DNA from: CAYXUW01 sp964468375
Lineage (GTDB): Bacteria > Planctomycetota > Phycisphaerae > Sedimentisphaerales > Anaerobacaceae
Assembly: GCA_964468375.1 (NCBI GenBank)
Contig: CAYXUW010000112.1
Span: forward strand, 1 to 6,798
DNA length: 6,798 nt
Direction of reading: 5' to 3'
The notes under the pieces were generated by a model. The model saw only the letters and a program-made list of their open reading frames with translations, was not told the DNA's origin and did not search any database. This document shows, piece after piece, positions 1 through 4,111 of the stretch (within the stretch, counting starts at the first letter, position 1; each line of letters opens with the position of its first letter). The translations under genes were made by a program, and so were the position numbers.

Positions 1-1
1 C

Positions 2-91
2 GTCGTTGACTTATTCGACTTCAGCATATTCGCAGAGCAGTGGCTGTGGTGCAACAATCCTGAAGATCCCAACTGCATAAAAAATTGGTAA
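2..91 (+). CDS. C-terminal end of a dockerin-tailed protein (5' truncated by window edge)
   Basis: An open frame enters from the left edge and ends at TAA (89-91), giving 29 residues that begin VVDLFDFSIFAEQWLW and end in NCIKNW. The pattern V-D-x-x-D-F-x-x-x-A-x-x-W-L matches the second half of the dockerin-like calcium-binding repeat that also ends both GH62 proteins here (DGIVDMNDL...WLW). The resemblance to VDFEDFAVLASQWL in the first GH62 protein is close. In Planctomycetota such tails usually sit on secreted enzymes or surface proteins. The catalytic part lies outside the window, so the enzyme class cannot be told. A Cys pair (C-N-N-P-E-D-P-N-C) follows the motif and could form a small disulphide-closed end. 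The frame and stop are seen directly; the dockerin assignment rests on the motif alone. Confidence 0.7.
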   Translation, partial: VVDLFDFSIFAEQWLWCNNPEDPNCIKNW

Positions 92-276
92 GGCGGAATT
101 ATCGAAATTCCACTTAGCCAACATCTTAATCGGTGCAAGAGATTACGATGATTAGGATCTGTTTTCTTTTGTTTGATTTCCTGGATTATGCTGAACTCGC
201 ATCTAAAAATATTCTAACCAATAAATATGTGATGAAAAAATAATCACCCTAACACCATGAATAGTCTCGACTCGCG
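92..276. other. Intergenic region between convergent genes
   Basis: This is 185 bp without a supportable gene, lying between the end of the dockerin-tailed gene (+) and the end of the regulator (-). It is AT-rich. Two weak inverted repeats are present: GGAATT-5 nt-AATTCC at 95-111, just after the first stop, and GTGAT-9 nt-ATCAC at 229-247, just past the regulator stop on the minus strand. Neither is GC-rich, and neither is followed by a convincing T-tract in the right direction, so they are at best weak terminators. No RNA gene or promoter pattern stands out. Confidence 0.6.
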
Positions 277-1449
277 TCACTTCGGGCCGAATTTTCTTCG
301 ATATTCGAGGGGGCTCATACCTTTTTGCTGTTTGAAGTAGCGCGTGATGTTGTTATTTGGATACGGATATCCCAATAACTCTGCAATGCTGGAAATGGAT
401 AAATTTGTGCTGACTAGCATGTTTGCCATCTGGTTTACTCGTGCATATTTTATTTCATCGTGGACGGAGTAGTTGAGAATTTTGCGGAAGTGCTGCTCAA
501 GTGTCCTGCGTGAGAGGCCGACGGCCTCTGCAACATCATTGACCTGGATAATCCGTCCGGAATTTTTGAAAATAAAGCTAACAGCCTCTGCGACAACTTT
601 GTCTTCTATGGCCATAATATCTGTTGATTGTCTGGTTAAGACATGCAAAGGCAAGATGAGCACTTCTTTTTCATTTTCTGCTAATTTTTGTCCTCTCATC
701 AGCCTATCCAGAATGTGGGCAGCTTCATAGCCCGCTCTTTGGGTGCTTAAAGAAATGCTTGACAACTGCGGCATGGATAGGTCACAGATCAATTCGTCGT
801 TGTCGACGCCGAGGATTGCGACGTCCTCGGGGATTTTGAGGTTTGCGACTTTACAAGCGGCAAGGACATCCAGTGCGCGGTCGTCATTGCAGGCCATCAG
901 GGCGAGGGGTTTGGGAAGTGGTGTGAGCCATTCTGCGATGATAGGCCGCTCTTTTGTGGGTTCGCGGAGTTTCTTTTGAGTGGGCTGGCGGTAGATGTAA
1001 AGATTGAGTCCGGCGTTGGTGAGTGTTTGTTTGAAGCCGTCACACTTTTGCCGGGACCAAATCATATCGTCGAATCCGCAGAAGGCAAAATTTCTGAATT
1101 TTCTTTTCATAAAGTAATCTGCAGCCATTTTCCCGACGCTGGCTTCATCTGTGGAGAGTCGATATGCTTTTCGTCTTGGTTTGTCGAGGCCGCAGATAAT
1201 TGCAGGGATGTCGAGATTAACGATTATATCGATGAAATCCCTGTTCCAGGTGTGTGCTATCACTCCGTCGGCGTCGAGGCTGGTGAGCCATTCCTGGGAT
1301 TTTCTTTTTTCCTCTCTGTAGAATTCGGGCTTCATATGGTAAAGCCAAAGCCCGTGGAGGTTAGAGTACTGGATGATGCCATGGAGCAGGCCTCGGCCGA
1401 AGCCTCTTGAGCGTTCGATCAGCAGTATGACCTTGGGAATTCTAAACAT
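277..1449 (-). CDS. XylR-family transcriptional regulator (LacI-like sensor domain + AraC HTH)
   Basis: A complete 390-aa cytoplasmic DNA-binding regulator, almost the same length as E. coli XylR (392 aa) and with the same domain order. Residues ~5-275 form a LacI/periplasmic-binding-protein-like sugar sensor: it opens PKVILLIERSRGFGRGLL, has ALMACNDDRALDV near the middle, and carries ILGVDNDELICDLSMPQLSSI, closely like VIGIDNEELTRYLS in XylR. Residues ~280-387 form an AraC domain with two helix-turn-helices (303-323, VNDVAEAVGLSRRTLEQHF; 352-375, ISSIAELLGY...), ending in GMSPLEYRRKF. The ATG at 1447-1449 is preceded by AAGAAGGAATT, a usable though tightly spaced ribosome site, and the protein start fits the family. 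It is divergent from the two GH62 genes, so it probably controls them in response to a pentose or related sugar (inference). Phycisphaerae carry many such paralogs, so the exact ligand and the symbol xylR are not claimed. Oddity: an Asn run (N365-N367) in the second HTH. Confidence 0.93.
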   Translation of the reverse strand: MFRIPKVILLIERSRGFGRGLLHGIIQYSNLHGLWLYHMKPEFYREEKRKSQEWLTSLDADGVIAHTWNRDFIDIIVNLDIPAIICGLDKPRRKAYRLSTDEASVGKMAADYFMKRKFRNFAFCGFDDMIWSRQKCDGFKQTLTNAGLNLYIYRQPTQKKLREPTKERPIIAEWLTPLPKPLALMACNDDRALDVLAACKVANLKIPEDVAILGVDNDELICDLSMPQLSSISLSTQRAGYEAAHILDRLMRGQKLAENEKEVLILPLHVLTRQSTDIMAIEDKVVAEAVSFIFKNSGRIIQVNDVAEAVGLSRRTLEQHFRKILNYSVHDEIKYARVNQMANMLVSTNLSISSIAELLGYPYPNNNITRYFKQQKGMSPLEYRRKFGPK

Positions 1450-1495
1450 AATTCCTTCTTACTATATCAATGTGCCTGCCACGTCCGCAAGAACA

Positions 1496-1530
1496 TGCGC
1501 AAAATGACTATCGCTTTTGCGCAAAATAAC
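1496..1530. promoter_or_regulatory. Candidate regulator operator: repeated TGCGCAAAAT(G/A)AC element
   Basis: TGCGCAAAATGAC (1496-1508) recurs as TGCGCAAAATAAC (1518-1530), 12 of 13 bases identical, offset by 22 bp. The second copy lies in a perfect 12-bp palindrome TTTTGCGCAAAA (1515-1526). This also creates a perfect 9-bp inverted repeat TGCGCAAAA-10 nt-TTTTGCGCA (1496-1523). Two same-face direct repeats about two helical turns apart are what dimeric AraC-type DNA-binding domains use (AraC half-sites lie about 21 bp apart), and the encoded regulator next door has such a domain. The element ends 7 bp before a possible -35 box, the usual place for an activator. The repeats are seen directly; the identity of the binding protein is an inference. 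Confidence 0.6.
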
Positions 1531-1537
1531 ATATTTT

Positions 1538-1565
1538 TTGAAGCCAAAATTTATAAAAATATACG
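1538..1565 (+). promoter_or_regulatory. Possible sigma70-like promoter for the GH62 operon
   Basis: TTGAAG (1538-1543) and TATACG (1560-1565) are separated by 16 bp, each matching four of six consensus bases, in the most AT-rich part of the gap. Transcription would start near 1572, giving a leader of about 120 nt. TATAAA also occurs at 1552-1557 and 1567-1572 and could serve instead, though without a well-spaced -35. Weak call: planctomycete promoters are poorly defined, and AT-rich DNA offers many chance hexamers. Confidence 0.3.
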
Positions 1566-1621
1566 TTATAAAAGACAAAAAAGCACCTTTTCGGTCAAAT
1601 AATCCTGCTTTGGCTGGAATC

Positions 1622-1629
1622 AAGGAGGT
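1622..1629 (+). promoter_or_regulatory. Orphan strong Shine-Dalgarno sequence in the GH62 leader
   Basis: AAGGAGGT is a full-length match to the 16S rRNA tail, but no start codon follows at normal distance. The next ATG (1658) is 28 nt away and opens only a 7-codon frame (MVVTCFF) whose TAG (1679-1681) overlaps the true AGGAGG site. The motif sits in the loop of a possible small hairpin (CTGGA 1614-1618 pairing with TCCAG 1631-1635). It could be a ribosome standby site, part of a leader-peptide arrangement or a relic of a lost gene start; nothing in the sequence decides between these. Confidence 0.4.
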
Positions 1630-1679
1630 ATCCAGGGGAATAATAAATAAACATTTGATGGTTGTTACCTGCTTTTTTT

Positions 1680-1685
1680 AGGAGG
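1680..1685 (+). promoter_or_regulatory. Ribosome binding site deciding the first GH62 start
   Basis: AGGAGG followed by 6 nt and ATG (1692). This fixes the start at 1692 rather than at the in-frame TTG at 1662, which would place the ribosome site inside the coding region and put a non-signal extension (LPAFFRRND) before the signal peptide. Confidence 0.85.
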
Positions 1686-1691
1686 AATGAC

Positions 1692-4055
1692 ATGTCCAGG
1701 AAATTATGCCCTTTAATTTTTGTTTTGGTGCTGTCTTTGGTATGCACCGGTTACAGCTTTACTACACACCCGGACGCCTTTATCAAGGTGGATTTCGACC
1801 ATGCCGATGACGTGAGCACTCAGCCAACCTGGACCGGCTTTGTGCTGGCCGACAGCGGCAGCGAAGTCAATGGTGTTGACGGCAATCCGAGCGGCGTAAT
1901 AATCGATATCGGCAGCACTGCAGGTTCAGCCAGGCGCGGCGACCCCAACAGCAATAATAACCTTATCGAAGGCGGTGTTGGTATAGCGAAAGAGGAGATG
2001 TATCGTGACTTTCTCTACGGGCTATCCGACAACCCGCTTGAAATCACGTTATGGGGGCTGGGAGCAGAGCGAAAGTGCAAGATATACATCTACGCATACG
2101 ATAACGAGAGCACGAGCCGACGAGTGGCGAACTGGACGGCCAATGGCGATTACCTTCTTACGACCGATTTCACAGGCGGGGACTCGGACACATGGCCGAT
2201 AGACCCTAACGACCCTTATTATCAGTTCGGCTTTTTCCCCGACGCCACCTACTATGACTTTAACGGGATAGCTTATGCAGACGATTTGGGCAGTATTTAC
2301 CTGACCTGCACCGAAGATGCGAACAATGAAGACACGCCCTTTGCATTTGCCAATGGTCTGGTGATTGTAACATACGGCGATGCCAACGCTGTATATAAGG
2401 CCCAGCATCCGGTGCCTTTAGATGAGGCAGAAGATGCGGCCATAAATACTATTTTGCAATGGAAAGCAGGCGACTGCGCTGATACGCACGATGTGTACTT
2501 AGGCACGAATGAGGCCGACGTTACGGACGCCAACAGAAGTAATCAGCTGAGCGTGCTGGTCAGCGAAGACCACCCGACTACAAGTTATGACCCTCCCGGC
2601 CTTCTTGATTTTAATACGACATATTACTGGCGAATCGATGAGGTCAATGATGCCAATATCTGGGAAGGCGACGTATGGAGCTTTACGACTTATGAGCTGG
2701 TTCTAATTGCCAGCAATCCGGTGCCGCTCAATGGCGCAGAAGGCGTGTCCGCAGATGTGAATCTTAGCTGGGAAGAGGGCGAATATGCAGAGAAGCACGA
2801 TGTATATTTCGGCACAGACGAAGGCAAAGTAACCGATGCCAACAGAAACAATCAGTTAGGCGTGCTGGTCAGTCAGAACCAAATAACAGCGACTTATGAC
2901 CCTCCCGGAACGCTTGATTCATACACAACCTACTACTGGCGCATCGACGAGGTCAATGATGCTAATATCTGGAAAGGCGACGTCTGGAACTTTACGACTT
3001 ATGTGCCGGTTCTAACTGATCTGCCAACATGGAGAGTAGATGCAAGATGTTTTTTAGATGGACCACCAGAAGCATTTGATGATTTAGCTGTCAAAGACCC
3101 GTCCACTGTGTATTACGGGGACAAATGGCACCTCTTTTACACCGGACGTGACTACGATACTGACGGCCACTGGCGAATGGGATACGCTTCTGCAGACTCC
3201 ATACCCGAGCTGAATAGCGCAACTCGCCATTATATGAGCTCACTTGACGGCGGCGACTATTTTTGCGCGCCGCAGGTCTTCTGGTTCGAGGAAAGAGACA
3301 CATGGTATTTAATTTACCAGAGCGGAGTGGGGCCGACCTTTTCGACTAATACAGATATAAGCGACCCAAATGGATGGGCGGCTGGACAGTCGATGAATTT
3401 TGGCGGCGGTGTTGTTGATTACTGGTGTATATCTGACGGCAACAATATGTACATTTTTTATTCGCCGATGGACGGATCACATACGATTCTAAGACGCAGC
3501 ACAACGGTTGAGGATTTCCCATACGGCTGGTCGCAAGCTGACATTGCAACAACCGAAACCTTTGAAGCGCCACACGTTTATAAGAATAAAACAGATGGCA
3601 GATATTATATGATGGTCGAAGGTATGGGAGCAACCAGATGGCAGGAATTATGGACTGCAACAAATCCTGGTGGAACGTGGATAAAACTTGCTGAGGAATG
3701 GGCGCATGGAGACCGGCTGGTAGACAATGCAGACCACTGGACAGATCAGGTTTCCCATGGTGAAATAATCCGCTCAGGGGTGGATGAGAGAATGGAAATC
3801 GACTATATAGACCGCTGTGAGGTTCTAATCCAGGGAGTAGTGGATGGGGATTATGGAACGTACGGTAACACCCCCTATGATCTTGGGCTTATATGGCAGT
3901 GTCCTGCGGGCCAGGCTGATTTAAACGACGATTGCGATGTCGATTTTGAGGATTTTGCGGTTCTTGCCTCACAGTGGCTGCAGCCGGGCGGTGATGGTAT
4001 AGTTGATATGAATGACCTTGGTTTATTGGTGGATAGTTGGCTTTGGGGAAAATAG
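1692..4055 (+). CDS. Secreted GH62-type alpha-L-arabinofuranosidase, multidomain, dockerin-tailed (copy A)
   Basis: 787 aa. Residues 1-22 are a signal peptide (MSRK, hydrophobic LCPLIFVLVLSLVC, cleavage likely near G-Y-S). Residues 23-229 are a beta-rich domain with no family I can name (starts FTTHPDAFIKVDFDHA, ends GLVIVTYG). Residues 237-334 and 340-437 are two Fn3-like modules with the signature YYWRIDEVNDANIW. Residues 447-736 are a GH62-type five-bladed propeller: VKDPS with D469 as likely general base, APQVFW, WYLIYQ (Q543), FSTNTDISDPNGW, VVDYWCISD with D576 as likely pKa-tuning Asp, TFEAPHVYK with E625 as likely general acid, and WTDQVSHGE with H689. Residues 743-787 are a dockerin-like pair of calcium loops (D743, N745, D747, D751, D754; then GGDGIVDMNDL). 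GH62 enzymes release arabinofuranose from arabinoxylan and arabinan. First gene of a likely operon with its paralog 56 bp downstream. The second calcium loop is shorter than in copy B. GH43 is the main alternative, less likely given SHGE(I/L)(I/L)R and the LIQG ending. Confidence 0.9.
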   Translation: MSRKLCPLIFVLVLSLVCTGYSFTTHPDAFIKVDFDHADDVSTQPTWTGFVLADSGSEVNGVDGNPSGVIIDIGSTAGSARRGDPNSNNNLIEGGVGIAKEEMYRDFLYGLSDNPLEITLWGLGAERKCKIYIYAYDNESTSRRVANWTANGDYLLTTDFTGGDSDTWPIDPNDPYYQFGFFPDATYYDFNGIAYADDLGSIYLTCTEDANNEDTPFAFANGLVIVTYGDANAVYKAQHPVPLDEAEDAAINTILQWKAGDCADTHDVYLGTNEADVTDANRSNQLSVLVSEDHPTTSYDPPGLLDFNTTYYWRIDEVNDANIWEGDVWSFTTYELVLIASNPVPLNGAEGVSADVNLSWEEGEYAEKHDVYFGTDEGKVTDANRNNQLGVLVSQNQITATYDPPGTLDSYTTYYWRIDEVNDANIWKGDVWNFTTYVPVLTDLPTWRVDARCFLDGPPEAFDDLAVKDPSTVYYGDKWHLFYTGRDYDTDGHWRMGYASADSIPELNSATRHYMSSLDGGDYFCAPQVFWFEERDTWYLIYQSGVGPTFSTNTDISDPNGWAAGQSMNFGGGVVDYWCISDGNNMYIFYSPMDGSHTILRRSTTVEDFPYGWSQADIATTETFEAPHVYKNKTDGRYYMMVEGMGATRWQELWTATNPGGTWIKLAEEWAHGDRLVDNADHWTDQVSHGEIIRSGVDERMEIDYIDRCEVLIQGVVDGDYGTYGNTPYDLGLIWQCPAGQADLNDDCDVDFEDFAVLASQWLQPGGDGIVDMNDLGLLVDSWLWGK
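2400..3002 (+). repeat. Two Fn3-like modules in copy A
   Basis: Residues 237-334 (2400-2693) and 340-437 (2709-3002) are tandem modules of 98 residues each. Both run from (Q/S)(H/N)PVPL through an H-D-V-Y-(L/F)-G-T core to TTYYWRIDEVNDANIW and a closing FTTY. DNA similarity is high at the 3' end of each module, consistent with internal duplication. They act as spacers or binding modules between the N-terminal domain and the enzyme. The same pair occurs in copy B, with extra same-family DVNDAN wording. Confidence 0.85.
3918..4052 (+). other. Dockerin-like tail of copy A, shortened second loop
   Basis: Residues 743-787. The first loop follows the D1-x-N3-x-D5-x-x-x-D9-x-x-D12 pattern, with Cys at position 6 where Gly is usual. 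The second loop follows LQP directly with GGDGIVDMNDL, so the residues that should supply the first calcium ligands are missing. Copy B has 13 more residues at this point. Calcium or cohesin binding by this half may therefore be weak (inference). Confidence 0.7.
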
Positions 4056-4111
4056 TATTGGAGACGATTTAAAATTCTTTTTTGATATACATTTCATTTA
4101 AGGAGAAGGGT
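4056..4111 (+). other. Short intergenic spacer with ribosome binding site for copy B
   Basis: 56 bp with no hairpin or terminator, which supports co-transcription of the two GH62 genes. AAGGAG (4100-4105) lies 6 nt before ATG at 4112 and fixes that start. An in-frame TTG at 4082 would put this site inside the coding region and add ten polar residues (IYISFKEKG) ahead of the signal peptide. Confidence 0.75.

Larger units (their letters stand above)
1450..1691. promoter_or_regulatory. Divergent control region between regulator and GH62 operon
   Basis: This 242-bp gap separates two outward-facing start codons and must hold the promoters of both transcription units. Reading from the regulator side it contains: the regulator's ribosome site (about 1453-1460, minus strand); a repeated TGCGCAAAAT element (1496-1530); a very AT-rich block (1531-1580) with promoter-like hexamers; and a leader of roughly 120 nt with an orphan AAGGAGGT (1622-1629) before the true ribosome site of the first GH62 gene (1680-1685). 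A candidate minus-strand -10 (TATAGT, 1461-1466) lies so close to the regulator ATG that its transcript would lose the ribosome site, so I do not call a regulator promoter. Confidence 0.75.

Noticed and set aside
95..111. GGAATT-5 nt-AATTCC hairpin after the dockerin-tailed gene as a rho-independent terminator
   Set aside because: The stem is only 6 bp and AT-rich, and no T-tract follows.
976..1410. Plus-strand open frame (144 codons) opposite the regulator
   Set aside because: It is antisense to the conserved sensor domain of the regulator, with no signal, domain or ribosome site; other plus-strand frames between 473 and 979 are rejected for the same reason.
1461..1490. TATAGT (-10) with TTGCGG (-35) as the regulator promoter on the minus strand
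   Set aside because: Transcription would start a few bases before the ATG and cut off the ribosome binding site.
1531..1562. ATATTTTT-16 nt-AAAAATAT inverted repeat as an operator
   Set aside because: Perfect 8-bp arms, but made only of A and T in a very AT-rich promoter region, so chance is likely.
1662..1691. In-frame TTG start extending the first GH62 protein by ten residues
   Set aside because: AGGAGG at 1680-1685 sits 6 nt before ATG 1692, and the shorter protein begins with a normal signal peptide.
1728..1749. Lipoprotein cleavage site at C18 of copy A
   Set aside because: The residues before the Cys (S-L-V) do not fit a lipobox, and copy B has no Cys at this place.
4082..4111. In-frame TTG start extending the second GH62 protein by ten residues
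   Set aside because: AAGGAG at 4100-4105 is correctly placed for ATG 4112, and the extension is polar and absent from a signal peptide pattern.
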